Below, piece by piece: positions 20,253 to 30,886 of a stretch of 64,000 nt of DNA (positions are counted from its first letter, which is position 1; each line of letters begins with the position of its first letter). The notes under the pieces are model-generated. The model saw only the letters and a list, made by a program, of their open reading frames with translations. It did not search any database and was not told the DNA's origin. A program made the position numbers and the translations under genes. The stretch comes from Xenorhabdus poinarii G6 (GTDB lineage Bacteria > Pseudomonadota > Gammaproteobacteria > Enterobacterales > Enterobacteriaceae): contig NZ_FO704551.1 in NCBI RefSeq assembly GCF_000968175.1, positions 1,612,001 to 1,676,000 of the forward strand, read 5' to 3'.

Positions 20253-20957
20253 ATGCTGCTGAGCAAGAAATCTTTTATGCGTTGGATACATTGGCCGATA
20301 TTACTTTCCGTTTGTTTACATATTTCTGTTGCTGCGGCGCTTTTTCAAACTATCAAATCTGAGCAACAGCCAGAAGCCGTGTCTATGTCTGTTGCTATGA
20401 TCCAGTTGGCTGCGCCGGAATCCTCCGTCTCTGAACCTGCCGAGCCTGAATCAGTAGAACCGGAGCCAGAACCGGAACCCATAGCGAAAATTGCGCTTCC
20501 GAAACCTAAGCCGGAGAAAAAACCGGAAGTGAAAAAAAGGCTTAAAAAAGAGTTAAAGCCGGTGGAGAAAAAGACGGAAAAAACCTCAGAACAGCCACTG
20601 AAACCCATATCTGATCAAAATGCTCAGAATGTAAAAAACGTGAGTGATCAGAAAGTCGATCCCCATGCTGTTAGCGAACAAGGTCATGGACAACAAGGGC
20701 CGAGAGCATTGAACAGGCCAGATCCCGAGTATCCCGCCAGAGCGATGCAGTTGGGTACAGAGGGGATAGTCAAAGTCAAATTCGATATTGATGAAAATGG
20801 TCGCGTCAAGAATATCGAGATTATTTCTGCGACCCCTAAAAATACCTTTGAACGATCGGTGAAAAAAGCCATGAGAAAATGGCGTTATGAAAAAATACCG
20901 GCTACCGGGCGCAGCGCGACGATTGAGTTTAAAACAACCGGGGTTGCACAATATTAA
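20253..20957 (+). CDS. tonB: Energy transducer TonB
   Basis: TonB couples the ExbB/ExbD proton-motive complex to outer-membrane siderophore and cobalamin receptors. It has 234 residues. The N-terminal signal anchor (about 10-32, WIHWPILLSVCLHISV) carries the Ser19/His23 pair equivalent to the E. coli Ser16/His20 motif. A periplasmic Pro-rich linker with Glu-Pro repeats (about 65-78) is followed by Lys-Pro repeats (85-115). The C-terminal domain includes PEYPARAMQLGTEGIVKVKF and ends VAQY. A start at the ATG at 20277 is also possible. It probably responds to iron through the Fur-like box upstream. The E. coli neighbours kch and yciI are absent. Confidence 0.95.
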   Translation: MLLSKKSFMRWIHWPILLSVCLHISVAAALFQTIKSEQQPEAVSMSVAMIQLAAPESSVSEPAEPESVEPEPEPEPIAKIALPKPKPEKKPEVKKRLKKELKPVEKKTEKTSEQPLKPISDQNAQNVKNVSDQKVDPHAVSEQGHGQQGPRALNRPDPEYPARAMQLGTEGIVKVKFDIDENGRVKNIEIISATPKNTFERSVKKAMRKWRYEKIPATGRSATIEFKTTGVAQY

Positions 20958-20990
20958 CGGTTAAAATCCTACTTGCTAACGAATGAATAA

Positions 20991-21026
20991 AAAAGGGTAC
21001 AAGTAAAAAATGTACCCTTTTTATTT
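20991..21026. terminator. Bidirectional terminator between tonB and yciA
   Basis: AAAAGGGTAC, a loop rich in A, GTACCCTTTT with A-tract before and T-tract after. It lies between convergent tonB and yciA and can stop both. Confidence 0.8.
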
Positions 21027-21049
21027 ACGCGTCATGTCTTGATGAATGG

Positions 21050-21484
21050 TTATTCAGCAACACTGCTTTCCAATTTGAAATGTCTTTTATCTTCAGGCAA
21101 AGGACGGGAGGCATTATTTTCATCAACGGCAACATAGGTGAAAACAGCGTCTGTTGCACGATAACGCTGACCTACCGGCTCTGAAGCCACTTTTTTTACC
21201 CAAACCTCAATATGGATAGTTATCGATGAATTTCCTGTTTTGAGACAACGGGCATAACAGCACACGACGTCACCTACCGCAACCGGTTTCAGAAAACTGA
21301 TGCCATTTACGCTCACAGTTACTACGCGTCCCAGTGCAATCTCTTTTGCCAGAATTGCGCCGCCAATATCCATTTGAGACATCAGCCAGCCCCCGAAAAT
21401 ATCCCCATTGGCATTAGTATCAGCAGGCATGGCCAGTGTACGGAGAACCAATTCTCCGTTTGGTAAGCATTGTTGTTGTGTCAT
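21050..21484 (-). CDS. yciA: Acyl-CoA thioesterase YciA
   Basis: YciA is a hexameric hotdog-fold enzyme that hydrolyses a broad range of acyl-CoA esters. I start at ATG 21484 (MTQQQCLPNG), giving 144 residues; the frame extends to 21532 without homology. The hotdog helix signature NANGDIFGGWLMSQMD is at 24-39, including the candidate catalytic Asp39, followed by VTVSVNGISFLKPVAVGDVV. It is somewhat longer than E. coli YciA (132). It is clustered with yciB and yciC on the minus strand, as in E. coli. Confidence 0.92.
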   Translation of the reverse strand: MTQQQCLPNGELVLRTLAMPADTNANGDIFGGWLMSQMDIGGAILAKEIALGRVVTVSVNGISFLKPVAVGDVVCCYARCLKTGNSSITIHIEVWVKKVASEPVGQRYRATDAVFTYVAVDENNASRPLPEDKRHFKLESSVAE

Positions 21485-21565
21485 TAGAAAACTTGCTTTA
21501 TTTGGTGAATACAACAATACCTGCCGCTGCATCGGCAGGTATCCATCATGAGGAGTACGATATTA

Positions 21566-22102
21566 TTATTTTTGTTCGCGAGGCAGATAACGGTAGATAT
21601 ATACCATACTCACTACGGTAAAGACCAGAGTCAATGCCGTTAACCCGAACACTTTAAAGTTTACCCAAACGTCCTGAGGTAGCCAGAAAGCGACATAAAT
21701 ATTTGCGAGGGCGCAGGCAATAAAGAAGATAGCCCAAGCCATGTTCAGCCGGTTCCAGGCAAAATCAGGTAATTTTAATTCTTTACCTAACATTCGCTGA
21801 ATCAAGGGTTTTTTCATCACCCATTGGCTAACCAGCAGAACCAAAGAAAAAATGCCATAAATGACAGTCACTTTCCATTTAATAAAGAGATCACTGTGGA
21901 AAGCCAGTGTTAATGTGCCAAAGAGGGTAACCATCGCAAATGTGATTAAGGCGGCTTTTTCAACTTTACGATACATGAAGTAAGTGATCGCCAGCGCTAA
22001 TCCTGTTGCAGCAATCAAAGCGCCTGAAGCATAGAAAATGTCATACATTTTATAGACGACGAAAAAAACGACCAGAGGCAAAAAGTCTAAAAGTTGTTTC
22101 AT
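21566..22102 (-). CDS. yciB: Inner-membrane-spanning protein YciB
   Basis: This is a 178-residue polytopic membrane protein with about five helices, starting [20 protein letters not shown] as in E. coli YciB (179 residues). YciB (also called IspZ) takes part in envelope integrity and interacts with the elongation and division machinery in E. coli; its molecular activity is not settled. It lies 81 bases upstream of yciA on the same strand. Confidence 0.94.
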   Translation of the reverse strand: MKQLLDFLPLVVFFVVYKMYDIFYASGALIAATGLALAITYFMYRKVEKAALITFAMVTLFGTLTLAFHSDLFIKWKVTVIYGIFSLVLLVSQWVMKKPLIQRMLGKELKLPDFAWNRLNMAWAIFFIACALANIYVAFWLPQDVWVNFKVFGLTALTLVFTVVSMVYIYRYLPREQK

Positions 22103-22276
22103 GAGTTGAATCCATTATGAAGTCAATGATGGTAATTTTTTGAATTTGAGCCAGAGTGTATCAGATATTAATGAAATGGTTTATTTATCGGATAAAAACA
22201 TTGGCTATCCGTTGGTGAAATAAAGTCAGCGGTAAGTTGAGGGAAAACCGGGCGTGTTGTCACTGATCTGATGATG

Positions 22277-22307
22277 GTTCATCCCGCAACAATAGGGCGG
22301 GATGAAC
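22277..22307. repeat. Perfect 11-bp inverted repeat downstream of yciC
   Basis: GTTCATCCCGC and GCGGGATGAAC flank a 9-base loop, 11 bases beyond the yciC stop. There is no T-tract on either strand. It may be an RNA-stabilising hairpin or a copy of a dispersed palindromic repeat. Confidence 0.6.
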
Positions 22308-22317
22308 GATTGAGTAT

Positions 22318-23076
22318 TTATTGCATGCTGTTTGTCGTTTTATCTTGTGGTTTGGTCAGCATATACAAACGGAACAGGTAAACCAGTAACAGGGCAGATA
22401 AGAAGTTGTCCAGCACTGACAGCAAAATATCAGGCATTTTGGCAAGTACAAGCACCAGTATGAGTTTGATGGCCAGCCACAACAACATCGCCGGGAGCAA
22501 CAAGCGGATATTGTTGAATCCCAATCGCCAGCTCTGTTGCATGGCAGCAAAAACATTTTTACCTTTCTCAAGTAGGAAAACAGGCGCCAGCGCGAAAGCA
22601 ATAGAAAAGAGGATCCCAGGCAGGACCATCAAAGCATAACCAATCTGAATGATCAGAGTACAGATAAACATCAGTAACAACATCTTAGGTAGCAGTGTTA
22701 CCGATAGCGTGCAGGCGGAAATCGCATTAGTTTGCTGACCGTTTGAGGAAATATTGATGAGAACCAGCACACTGGCGGTCAGTAAAGTACTGCCGAATAT
22801 GCTGGTAAACAGGATCCCGAACATGGTGCGCATTAACATGAGCTGCTCATCTGACGTTAATTGAGCGACAAAATGTTGGATTTCTGAACTGCCGGAATTT
22901 TTGACAATGTTCTGTATTTCTGCCAACAGCTTGAGTTGTTCATCATTCGGCACGAATAAATGCCCTAGCAGTGTTGTCACCAATGCAGCCAAGACGGAGA
23001 GGATGACAACATTCAACAGTTGATTCCTTAAAAAGTTGATGCTGTCACGATACAGGGTATTTGCCGTAATGGGCAT
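22318..23076 (-). CDS. yciC: YciC family inner-membrane protein
   Basis: This UPF0259 family member has 252 residues (E. coli YciC 247). It starts MPITANTLYRDSINFLRNQL, with about six hydrophobic segments (first at 20-40) and a Gln-rich cytoplasmic patch (AAMQQSWRLG) typical of the family. Function is unknown; in E. coli it neighbours yciB and ompW as here. It faces away from ompW across a 390-base regulatory region. Confidence 0.92.
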   Translation of the reverse strand: MPITANTLYRDSINFLRNQLLNVVILSVLAALVTTLLGHLFVPNDEQLKLLAEIQNIVKNSGSSEIQHFVAQLTSDEQLMLMRTMFGILFTSIFGSTLLTASVLVLINISSNGQQTNAISACTLSVTLLPKMLLLMFICTLIIQIGYALMVLPGILFSIAFALAPVFLLEKGKNVFAAMQQSWRLGFNNIRLLLPAMLLWLAIKLILVLVLAKMPDILLSVLDNFLSALLLVYLFRLYMLTKPQDKTTNSMQ

Positions 23077-23464
23077 GAAGTGGCTCCTATCAAAAAAATA
23101 ACAATAATGCCTGATTGTACCTTGTTTAAGGGATTATTGGATACCGAAGATTGACCTTTTGTCTCTGTCCTGTTGGCGCTGTCACTCATGAGTATCTGGA
23201 GATAGGATAAGTCGTTTTAATGGAATTTTTTTATTATGTATTCTCGTCATTTTAAAAATGAATATGAATAAAATATTGGGGATATGAAAATTAATACTCA
23301 GTTAATTTTGATTTGGATCAATTTAAAATAGGCTGCAAATGAAATAATAAAACAGTAAATACCTGACTGAGCCAAAAACTTTAAAAGATGTGATCTGTCT
23401 TGGATCATAACAGGAAACAAACGAGTATATTTCTGATTATTTTAAAACCACACAAATGGGATAG
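23077..23464. promoter_or_regulatory. Divergent yciC/ompW regulatory region
   Basis: This 388-base A+T-rich intergenic region has no open frame. It holds the FNR-type box at 23308-23321 and must contain the promoters of yciC (minus) and ompW (plus). Confidence 0.6.
23308..23321. promoter_or_regulatory. Perfect FNR-type palindrome upstream of ompW
   Basis: TTGAT-TTGG-ATCAA matches the FNR consensus TTGATNNNNATCAA at every defined position. It lies 144-157 bases before the ompW start. FNR control of ompW is established in E. coli. A second, looser GATC-centred repeat lies near 23390-23410. Confidence 0.75.
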
Positions 23465-24109
23465 ATGATGAAAAAGATTTCTGCGCTTGTATTGGCTGCG
23501 GCTACGTTAGCCCCGTCATTAACTTTTGCCCATGAAGCAGGTGATTTCTTGTTCCGTGCAGGTACAGCAACGGTAAGGCCACATGCGGGTTCTGAGAATG
23601 TATTAGGATTGGGATCTTTTGATGTCAATAATAATACTCAGTTAGGTTTAACTTTTGGCTATATGATCACCGACAATATTGGGGTTGAATTATTAGCGGC
23701 CACCCCCTTCCAACATCAGGTCAGTTTACCCGGAGTCGGTGAAATAGCGGAAGTTAAACAATTACCACCCACACTCATGGCACAATATTATTTTGGTACT
23801 GCAGAAAATAAATTACGTCCTTATGTTGGACTTGGTGTTAACTATACGACATTCTTTAGCGAAAAATTTAATAATAATTCGACTGTAAAAGCGGCTAAGT
23901 TAAATAGCCTGGATCTGAAGGATTCTTGGGGAGTTGCAGGTCAGGTGGGTCTGGATTATAAACTGGACAAAAACTGGATGCTGAATACGTCACTTTGGTG
24001 GATGAATATTGAAACGGATGTGAAATTCAAAACCGGAGATGTCGATAGAAAATATAAAACCCGCCTTGATCCGTGGGTCTTTATGTTCGGCGTCGGTTAC
24101 AGTTTTTAA
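23465..24109 (+). CDS. ompW: Outer-membrane protein OmpW
   Basis: OmpW forms an eight-stranded beta-barrel with a hydrophobic channel; in enterics it responds to oxygen and stress. The 214 residues begin with a signal peptide (KK followed by hydrophobic 6-22, cleavage after LTFA). The mature start HEAGDFLFRAGTATVRP and the alternating strands ending in WVFMFGVGYSF (aromatic C-terminal residue) are classical. An upstream FNR palindrome suggests oxygen-dependent control. A terminator follows. Confidence 0.95.
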   Translation: MMKKISALVLAAATLAPSLTFAHEAGDFLFRAGTATVRPHAGSENVLGLGSFDVNNNTQLGLTFGYMITDNIGVELLAATPFQHQVSLPGVGEIAEVKQLPPTLMAQYYFGTAENKLRPYVGLGVNYTTFFSEKFNNNSTVKAAKLNSLDLKDSWGVAGQVGLDYKLDKNWMLNTSLWWMNIETDVKFKTGDVDRKYKTRLDPWVFMFGVGYSF

Positions 24110-24136
24110 TGAGTATAGTTTCTAATGAGAAAACCC

Positions 24137-24162
24137 ATGGGGCATTATCGCCCCATTTTTTT
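24137..24162 (+). terminator. Terminator of ompW
   Basis: ATGGGGC, short loop, GCCCCAT followed by seven T, 28 bases after the ompW stop. Confidence 0.85.
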
Positions 24163-24192
24163 ATAATATTGCTCTTATTCAGGGTGAAATCT

Positions 24193-24996
24193 TCATTGTG
24201 TGGCATTTTTCATCGAGTGAACAAACCCCATTAATTTTTCTAGCATGATGTCAGGTTGCTGTAAATTATCCTCAATGATTTTGACAACGGCAGAACCCGA
24301 AATCGCGCCTGCTGCACCGCTGTTGATCGCCGTTATCACCTGTTCTGGTTCCGAAATACCAAAACCTTGTAGCGCCGGGGTGGCGTGGTATTCTTTGAGC
24401 TTGTTAATAATATGACTAATGGGCTGTTTGGCCCGATGTTCACTCCCGGTAACTCCCGCTCTTGACAGCAAGTAAGTATATCCGCGCCCAACTGAAGCGA
24501 TTTCACGTAATAAATCGTCATCGGCATTAGGGGGACAAATCAAGATTGGGGCAATATCGTGACTGATGGCTGTTGCCCGGAAAGGTGATGACTCGGATAA
24601 CGGGACATCGGCTACCAGTACAGAATCAACCCCCGCAGCTTTACAGAGACGGTAAAACTGATCAATACCATTGTGAAAGACGAGATTGGCATAAGTTAAT
24701 AAGCCAATTGGCGTATTCGGGTGTTTGGCCCTGATTTTGGCCAGTAAATCAAAACACAATGCAGGCGTCACATTGGATGATAGCGCCCGGCGGTTAGCAT
24801 TTTGGATCGTGGGGCCGTCAGCAAGGGGATCTGAGAACGGAATACCCAGTTCAAGTGCATCAGCTCCCCCTGAAATTAATGTATCAATAATTGCCAATGA
24901 CAATTCAGGGTTAGGATCACCGAGGGTAACAAAGGGAACAAAAGCGCCTTGATTTTGCTTCTTTAGGTTTGCAAAAAGTTGTTCGTAACGTTCCAT
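24193..24996 (-). CDS. trpA: Tryptophan synthase alpha chain
   Basis: TrpA cleaves indole-3-glycerol phosphate to indole and glyceraldehyde-3-phosphate, passing indole through a tunnel to TrpB. In 267 residues, the catalytic Glu49 and Asp60 are in [16 protein letters not shown]. The TIM-barrel phosphate-binding region is near [12 protein letters not shown] and [12 protein letters not shown]. Its ATG overlaps the trpB stop by one base (TGATG), implying coupled synthesis at equal amounts. It is the last gene of the trp operon. Confidence 0.97.
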   Translation of the reverse strand: MERYEQLFANLKKQNQGAFVPFVTLGDPNPELSLAIIDTLISGGADALELGIPFSDPLADGPTIQNANRRALSSNVTPALCFDLLAKIRAKHPNTPIGLLTYANLVFHNGIDQFYRLCKAAGVDSVLVADVPLSESSPFRATAISHDIAPILICPPNADDDLLREIASVGRGYTYLLSRAGVTGSEHRAKQPISHIINKLKEYHATPALQGFGISEPEQVITAINSGAAGAISGSAVVKIIEDNLQQPDIMLEKLMGFVHSMKNATQ

Positions 24997-26186
24997 CAGA
25001 TTTCCCCTCTGGATTTTAAAATATCGTGAACAGTAAAAATGTCTTTGTCTCCCCGACCGGATAAGTTAACAACGAATAATTGTTCTTTATCTGGTGCTTG
25101 ATGGATCATTTTCAGGGCATAGGCCAATGCGTGAGAAGATTCTAATGCCGGAATGATACCCTCATGACGTGAGAGTTTTTGAAAGGCATCCAGCGCTTCA
25201 TTATCGGTGATTGAAACGTAATCAGCTCTGCCAATACTATTCAGGTAGGCATGTTGTGGCCCAACGGAAGGAAAATCTAAACCCGCCGAAAGAGAATAAG
25301 ACTCTTCTATTTGCCCGTCTTCTGTCTGCATGATGGGGGCTTTCATACCAAAATAGATCCCTAATTTTCCGTGTCTTAACGGGGCACCATGTTTTCCGGT
25401 TTCAATCCCCAGTCCGGCTGGTTCAACACCAATTAACCGGACATCATTGTCTGGTATAAATTCAGCAAACAGGCCAATGGCATTTGACCCCCCCCCGATA
25501 CAGGCAATCACGGCATCAGGGAGTCGCCCCTCCTTTTCCAGAATCTGAGCTTTGGCTTCTTCGCCAATCATGCGCTGGAATTCTCGCACCATTGTTGGAT
25601 AGGGGTGAGGGCCGGCGGCGGTACCCAATAAATAATGAGCCTTTTCATAGCGACCGGACCAATCGCGCATGGCCTCGTTACACGCATCTTTTAACGTTGC
25701 TGAGCCGCTGTGAACAGGGATCACTTCGGCTCCCATTAAACGCATACGAAAAACATTGGGAGATTGGCGCTCAATATCTTTAGCGCCCATATAGATCCGA
25801 CATTTTAGTCCTAACAGGGCACACGCCAGCGCAGTTGCTACGCCGTGTTGACCCGCCCCGGTTTCTGCAATGACTTCGCTTTTGCCCATTCGTTTGGCCA
25901 GCAATGCCTGTCCTAAAACCTGATTGGTTTTGTGAGCCCCCCCGTGGAGCAAATCTTCGCGTTTCAGGTACAAACGTGTTTTGGTTCCTTGCGTCAAGTT
26001 TTGGCATAGCGTCAAGGCGGTAGGTCTACCGGCATAGTTCTTCAAGAGATCCTGAAAAGCAGCCTGAAATTCAGGATCGTGTTGTGCATCAATAAAAGCG
26101 TCTTCTAACTGATTAAGTGCAGGGATTAAAATTTGAGGAACGAATTGTCCACCGAAGTCGCCAAAATAAGGATTTAGTTTACTCAT
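24996..26186 (-). CDS. trpB: Tryptophan synthase beta chain
   Basis: TrpB condenses indole and serine using pyridoxal phosphate. I start at ATG 26186 ([10 protein letters not shown]), giving 396 residues as in other enterics; the open frame continues upstream to 26312 inside trpC and is not family-like. The cofactor lysine is Lys86 in GGAHKTNQV, and the phosphate-binding loop GGGSNAIG lies about residue 230. It is translationally coupled to trpA. An in-frame ATG at 26198 is an alternative start. Confidence 0.97.
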   Translation of the reverse strand: MSKLNPYFGDFGGQFVPQILIPALNQLEDAFIDAQHDPEFQAAFQDLLKNYAGRPTALTLCQNLTQGTKTRLYLKREDLLHGGAHKTNQVLGQALLAKRMGKSEVIAETGAGQHGVATALACALLGLKCRIYMGAKDIERQSPNVFRMRLMGAEVIPVHSGSATLKDACNEAMRDWSGRYEKAHYLLGTAAGPHPYPTMVREFQRMIGEEAKAQILEKEGRLPDAVIACIGGGSNAIGLFAEFIPDNDVRLIGVEPAGLGIETGKHGAPLRHGKLGIYFGMKAPIMQTEDGQIEESYSLSAGLDFPSVGPQHAYLNSIGRADYVSITDNEALDAFQKLSRHEGIIPALESSHALAYALKMIHQAPDKEQLFVVNLSGRGDKDIFTVHDILKSRGEI

Positions 26187-26214
26187 TATTCTACTCATCC
26201 GTTTTTGTCTGAAA

Positions 26215-27579
26215 TTAGTGATAGCAACGTAATTGTTGAAATACGTGTTTGATTTTCTGACTACTTTTGATACCCGGAGAAACTTCGACGCCTGAGTTAA
26301 AATCCAGTCCATAGCAACCCAATGTGGCTGCCTGTTGGCAGTTTTCAGAATTCAGGCCGCCCGCCAGGAAACTGTTATGTTGCCGTTGTGGCGTGATTAA
26401 CTGCCAGTCAAAGGGTTTTCCTGTTCCGCCTGAGCCATTATCCAGCAATAAGTGATCAACATTGGCGATTTCAGAAAACACCGTTGCTTCAGCCATTTCA
26501 ATGGCTTTCCAAATTTCACAACGTTCAGGTAGCACAGTGCGCAAATTATTAATGTAATCTTCATCTTCATCGCCATGCAGTTGAACCGCTGTGAGTGAAA
26601 GGGTTTGGGCGATATGGCTGATAAAATCAATGGATTGATTTTGAAATACGCCAACATATTGCAGGGAGACATGATTGATAATTTGTTGAGCTGTTTGCAG
26701 GTTAATTCTGCGTGGTGATTTTTCAGCAAAAATCAAACCGCCATAAACGGCCCCCATCTGTAATGCTGCTTTGGCATCTTGCGAGCGCGTCAGGCCGCAA
26801 ATTTTGTGATTACCGAAGATTAAACGTCGTAAAGCGAGATCGATATTTTGCTGTGCCATTAAAGAGCTGCCGATCAGAAAGCCATTAGCAAATTGGCTTA
26901 ACTCCCGTACCTGACGATGCTGGTGGATACCGGATTCGCTGATGACAATCGTGCTTTCCGGTAAACCAACAGCCAATGTTCGTGTACGGTCTAAATCAAT
27001 GGACAGATCACGTAAATCCCGATTATTGATGCCAATAACTTTTGCCCCTAATGTGACAGCGCGTTGACGTTCATCCTCATTACTGATTTCGGTCAGTACC
27101 CCCATACCCAGATGATGTGCCAATAATGACAGTTTGCGATACGTAGCATCATTAAGCACCGAGAGCATCAGTAGAATCGCGTCGGCTTGATAATAACGAG
27201 CCAGGTAAACTTGATAACTATCAATAATAAAATCTTTGCATAAAATGGGTTGATGTACAGCAGCACTGACCATTTTTAGAAAATCATAATTACCCTGAAA
27301 ATATTTTTCATCGGTCAAGACAGAGATTGCCGCGGCATATGGCTGATAATTTTTAGCAATGCGAACAGGATCGAAATCCTCACGAATGACTCCTTTTGAT
27401 GGGGACGCTTTTTTGCATTCTAAAATAAAAACGGTTTGTGCATGACTCAACGCCTGATAAAACCGACGGTGACTCGGCACAATTGCATCGATAAAACTTT
27501 CCAGGGGTTGTGCTGCCTGACGCGTAATCAGATATTTCGCCTTATCATCAATAATTTTCTGTAATATGCTGGTTTTCAT
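26215..27579 (-). CDS. trpC: Bifunctional indole-3-glycerol-phosphate synthase / phosphoribosylanthranilate isomerase
   Basis: This is a TrpC-TrpF fusion of 454 residues. The N-terminal TIM barrel (about 1-252) is the synthase, with [13 protein letters not shown] and VISESGIH. The C-terminal barrel (about 255-454) is the isomerase, with [28 protein letters not shown] and [10 protein letters not shown]. It catalyses two consecutive steps from phosphoribosylanthranilate to indoleglycerol phosphate. The start overlaps the trpD stop by 4 bases (ATGA), and trpB begins 28 bases after its end. The fusion is standard in enterics. Confidence 0.97.
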   Translation of the reverse strand: MKTSILQKIIDDKAKYLITRQAAQPLESFIDAIVPSHRRFYQALSHAQTVFILECKKASPSKGVIREDFDPVRIAKNYQPYAAAISVLTDEKYFQGNYDFLKMVSAAVHQPILCKDFIIDSYQVYLARYYQADAILLMLSVLNDATYRKLSLLAHHLGMGVLTEISNEDERQRAVTLGAKVIGINNRDLRDLSIDLDRTRTLAVGLPESTIVISESGIHQHRQVRELSQFANGFLIGSSLMAQQNIDLALRRLIFGNHKICGLTRSQDAKAALQMGAVYGGLIFAEKSPRRINLQTAQQIINHVSLQYVGVFQNQSIDFISHIAQTLSLTAVQLHGDEDEDYINNLRTVLPERCEIWKAIEMAEATVFSEIANVDHLLLDNGSGGTGKPFDWQLITPQRQHNSFLAGGLNSENCQQAATLGCYGLDFNSGVEVSPGIKSSQKIKHVFQQLRCYH

Positions 27580-28580
27580 GCTGGAGTCCTTACCGCCAAT
27601 GTGGTGACTTTTTCATAAGCCTGACCGCTATAGAGAGTATCGAGTGCCCGTTGGGTATTTTCCCGCAGATCTTCCTGCCCGTGTATTTTCATCAAAAAAG
27701 CGACGTTGGCGGCGACCACATCGGCATGAGCTTTGTGGCCATCGCCTTGTAATAATTTTGCCAACATATCGCGGTTTTCTTCAGGTGATCCCCCTTTCAG
27801 TGACGATATTGGGTGGTGAGGTAAACCAAAATCGGCCGCGGTGAGCTGATATTGGTTCATCTCACCGAGATTGAGTTCTGCAACATGAATGGGGGCATGT
27901 AAGGCAATTTCATCCATGCCACCGCAGTGCACAACGGCAGCGCGTTGATAACCCAGGGTTTGTAAAGTGTGGGCTATTGGTACAACCAATTCAGGACAGT
28001 AAACCCCGATGAGCGATATCGGCGGTCGGGCTGGATTAATGAGTGGACCAAGCACATTGAAGAGTGTCCGGGTTTTTAACTGCTGGCGAACGTGTACCGC
28101 GTGATGAAATCCACGGTGATATTGCGGGGCAAACAGGAAGCAGATACCAATATCATCCAGCGCCCTGCGGGATTCTTCCGCCCGTGCATCCAATGCGATG
28201 CCGAATGCACTTAATAAATCAGATGACCCGGATCGGCTGGAAATACTACGGTTGCCATGTTTGGCGACTTTGAGTCCGCAAGCAGCGGCAATAAAGGCGC
28301 TGGCTGTTGAAATATTAATGCTATTTGTCCCATCGCCACCGGTGCCGACAATATCACAAAACGGGTAATCAGGGCGGGAAAAGGGTGCTGCGTTTGCCAG
28401 GAATGCCTGAGCGGCACCCGCAATTTCTTGTGGTTGTTCGCCACGTAGTTTCAGGCTAATTAATACAGCCGCCAGTTGTGCATCGCTCAATTCACCCTGA
28501 ATAATGGCAGTGAAGAGTTGTTGGCTTTCCTGTTGAGTCAGTGTTTGCGCACTGAATAATTTGTCAAAAATTAACCGCAT
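27576..28580 (-). CDS. trpD: Anthranilate phosphoribosyltransferase
   Basis: TrpD transfers phosphoribose from PRPP to anthranilate. It has 334 residues. The PRPP-binding [14 protein letters not shown] begins at residue 79, and [17 protein letters not shown] follows. Unlike E. coli, where trpG and trpD are one gene, this is a free-standing enzyme; separate genes are the ancestral state and occur in other enterobacteria such as Serratia. It lies 41 bases downstream of trpG and overlaps trpC. Confidence 0.96.
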   Translation of the reverse strand: MRLIFDKLFSAQTLTQQESQQLFTAIIQGELSDAQLAAVLISLKLRGEQPQEIAGAAQAFLANAAPFSRPDYPFCDIVGTGGDGTNSINISTASAFIAAACGLKVAKHGNRSISSRSGSSDLLSAFGIALDARAEESRRALDDIGICFLFAPQYHRGFHHAVHVRQQLKTRTLFNVLGPLINPARPPISLIGVYCPELVVPIAHTLQTLGYQRAAVVHCGGMDEIALHAPIHVAELNLGEMNQYQLTAADFGLPHHPISSLKGGSPEENRDMLAKLLQGDGHKAHADVVAANVAFLMKIHGQEDLRENTQRALDTLYSGQAYEKVTTLAVRTPA

Positions 28581-28621
28581 ATGCCTATTCCTTCAAATTC
28601 ATGTTTTAAAGGCAACATTGT

Positions 28622-29200
28622 TTAATTCAATGCCCACGCCAGAGTCTGCTCAAGTAGTTTGACGCCCTGCGTGGTTAAAATAGATTCAGGGTGAAACTGG
28701 AACCCACAAACTTTGTGCTCGTCATGGCGTACTGCCATGACCGTATCGCCGCATGAAGCGGAAACAATCAGGGTTGTCGGTACGGACTCAGCGGTAAGGG
28801 AGTGGTAACGAGCCACGGGCAACGGATTGGGTAAGCCGGAAAACATTCCTTGCCCATCATGCGTGGCCGGTGTTGCCTTACCATGTAGAATTTCCTGCGC
28901 CGCGGAAATTTTACCGCCGTAAGCTTCAATAATCGCTTGATGCCCAAGGCAAATCCCGATAACCGGGATCTGGCCTATTGCGAACTTAAGCAGTTCAGGC
29001 ATACAGCCCGCTTCTGACGGTTTTCCCGGACCGGGCGATAACATTAAAAGTGGTGATGCCATCTCGTTAAGTCGGGCAATCATTGTGTCAGTTGGCAGAG
29101 TATTGCGGTAAATCACGACATGATGGCCATGCATACGCAGTTGATCGACGAGGTTATAGGTGAAGGAATCGATATTATCGAGCAGGAGAATATTCGCCAT
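28622..29200 (-). CDS. trpG: Anthranilate synthase glutamine amidotransferase subunit
   Basis: TrpG hydrolyses glutamine to supply ammonia to TrpE. This class I amidotransferase of 192 residues has a complete catalytic triad: Cys84 in GICLGHQ, His170 and Glu172 in FQFHPES. The oxyanion-region motif [11 protein letters not shown] is at 55-65. Its ATG shares one base with the trpE stop (TAATG), so the two subunits of the complex are coupled. It is not fused to trpD. Confidence 0.96.
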   Translation of the reverse strand: MANILLLDNIDSFTYNLVDQLRMHGHHVVIYRNTLPTDTMIARLNEMASPLLMLSPGPGKPSEAGCMPELLKFAIGQIPVIGICLGHQAIIEAYGGKISAAQEILHGKATPATHDGQGMFSGLPNPLPVARYHSLTAESVPTTLIVSASCGDTVMAVRHDEHKVCGFQFHPESILTTQGVKLLEQTLAWALN

Positions 29201-30762
29201 TAGAATAATACCTCCAGCTGATGGGCTTGCGTAATCGCGCGAATAACGGCTCTGGCTTTACTGTGCGTTTCATCTACTTCTGATTGGGGAATGGAATCCA
29301 ATACCACACCCGCGCCCACTTGAACGGTAGCTTGCCCATTTTCTACATAGGCAGAACGAATCACGATACAGGTATCAAAATCACCTTTACCGGTGAAGTA
29401 ACCGACCGCACCGCCATAGCTCCCCCGTCGCTCACCCTCATGTTCTGCGATAAGTTGCATCGCCCGGACTTTGGGAGCACCGGTTAACGTACCCATGTTC
29501 ATGCAGGCTTGGTAGGCATGGAAGATATCTAGATCATGGCGAAGTGTCCCCACAACGCGGGACACCAGATGCATAACAAACGAGTAGCGATCGACTTTGG
29601 TTAAATCGGCAACGTGTCGACTGCCCGGTTCACAAATACGTGCCAGGTCGTTGCGGGCTAAATCAACCAGCATCACATGCTCAGACATTTCTTTCGCATC
29701 AGTGCGCATTTCCAGCTCAATACGGCTATCGAGATCGGCATCTAATTCGCCATTCTCACGACGGCCACGTGGACGAGTTCCGGCTATTGGATAGATTTCG
29801 AGCTGGCGGTTGCTGGCATCATACTTAAGCGCGCTTTCTGGTGAAGCACCAAATAGGCAAAAATCCTGATCTTGCATAAAAAACATATAGGGGCTTGGGT
29901 TTTGTTTTTTTAATGCGTGGTAGGCGTTCAGAGGCGCAGGGCATGGCAAGGTGAAACGACGCGATGGAACCACTTGAAAAATATCCCCTTGACGGACGGA
30001 CTGTTGTAGTTTCTGCACAATATTGGCGTATTGCTCATCACTTTGGTTGTATTGAATGGTGGCATTAACCGGTAATATGGCAGGCGACAGGGGCGAAAGG
30101 GGGGCTGAAATGGTAGATGCCAGTCTTGTTAGACGTTCTTTAAGGCGTTCTCTTTCTGAATCGGATTTGCCAAATAAGGAAATTTGCAAGCGTGAATGCT
30201 GATTACGATGATCGGTTACCAATAGTGTTTCTGCGAGATAAAAGCAGAAGTCAGGGCAATGTTGGTGGTTTTTTACTGTAGGAAGGGGTTCAAACCCGGC
30301 GACTAAATCGTAAGCAAATAACCCGCCAACGAAAATGGCGTCGGGAGATTCGGAGTACGCTGCTAATGATGTCAAAGCACGTAATGCGTCAAAAACTGAA
30401 TCGGATTTTAGCCGACTGTCTTCGTCCAAATGGCGTTCAGTAACAGGAAATTGTGCTCGCATCACATGAGATTCGACATGTAACTGCGCTTTTTCTGCAA
30501 GTAACGTGGCGAGGATGGGAAACAGGTTTTGGCCATTTGGGGTCAGAGCCTCAAAAATAACCTGCCGCCCGTTGGCGGTAATGCGCATGGCACTATCAAT
30601 GATCAAGATGCTTTTGATACTATTTTTGCTTTGAATTTCAGCCGATTCCAGCAATAACGTCGCCGGACGATGACTACAAAGTTGATGAAAAAGCAGAGTT
30701 GGATCTGCCTGATAGAAAGTATCCGTCTGATGGATAGAGATATTCAATTCGTTGCCCGTCAT
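29200..30762 (-). CDS. trpE: Anthranilate synthase component I
   Basis: TrpE converts chorismate and ammonia to anthranilate, the committed step. It has 520 residues. The tryptophan feedback site [11 protein letters not shown] (Leu38-Glu39-Ser40) is intact, and the chorismate-binding C-terminal half has [20 protein letters not shown] and AGAGVV-like [10 protein letters not shown]. It is the first structural gene after the leader peptide and attenuator. A GGGAGG lies 8 bases upstream of the start. Confidence 0.97.
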   Translation of the reverse strand: MTGNELNISIHQTDTFYQADPTLLFHQLCSHRPATLLLESAEIQSKNSIKSILIIDSAMRITANGRQVIFEALTPNGQNLFPILATLLAEKAQLHVESHVMRAQFPVTERHLDEDSRLKSDSVFDALRALTSLAAYSESPDAIFVGGLFAYDLVAGFEPLPTVKNHQHCPDFCFYLAETLLVTDHRNQHSRLQISLFGKSDSERERLKERLTRLASTISAPLSPLSPAILPVNATIQYNQSDEQYANIVQKLQQSVRQGDIFQVVPSRRFTLPCPAPLNAYHALKKQNPSPYMFFMQDQDFCLFGASPESALKYDASNRQLEIYPIAGTRPRGRRENGELDADLDSRIELEMRTDAKEMSEHVMLVDLARNDLARICEPGSRHVADLTKVDRYSFVMHLVSRVVGTLRHDLDIFHAYQACMNMGTLTGAPKVRAMQLIAEHEGERRGSYGGAVGYFTGKGDFDTCIVIRSAYVENGQATVQVGAGVVLDSIPQSEVDETHSKARAVIRAITQAHQLEVLF

Positions 30763-30837
30763 TTTTCACCTCCCGTTGCTCATTTCAGCCACAACCATTT
30801 TCATTCACAACCATTTGCGCAATGAAAACAGGGCCAT

Positions 30838-30867
30838 AAAAAAACCCGCCTGTTGTGGGCGGGTTTT
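30838..30867 (-). terminator. trp attenuator terminator
   Basis: On the minus strand, AAAACCCGCC, loop CACAACA, GGCGGG followed by seven T. The perfect stem lies 20 bases after the leader-peptide stop and 76 bases before trpE. It stops transcription when tryptophyl-tRNA is plentiful. Confidence 0.93.
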
Positions 30868-30886
30868 GGCACTTGCGTATTTGTAC

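Noticed and set aside
20345-20608. Gly/Ser/Phe-rich frame antisense to tonB
   Set aside because: Its repeats (GSGSGS) are the reverse complement of the TonB Glu-Pro and Lys-Pro repeats, so it is a shadow.
26187-26312. Extended N-terminus for TrpB
   Set aside because: The extra 42 residues lie inside the trpC coding region and do not resemble TrpB; family length fits the start at 26186.
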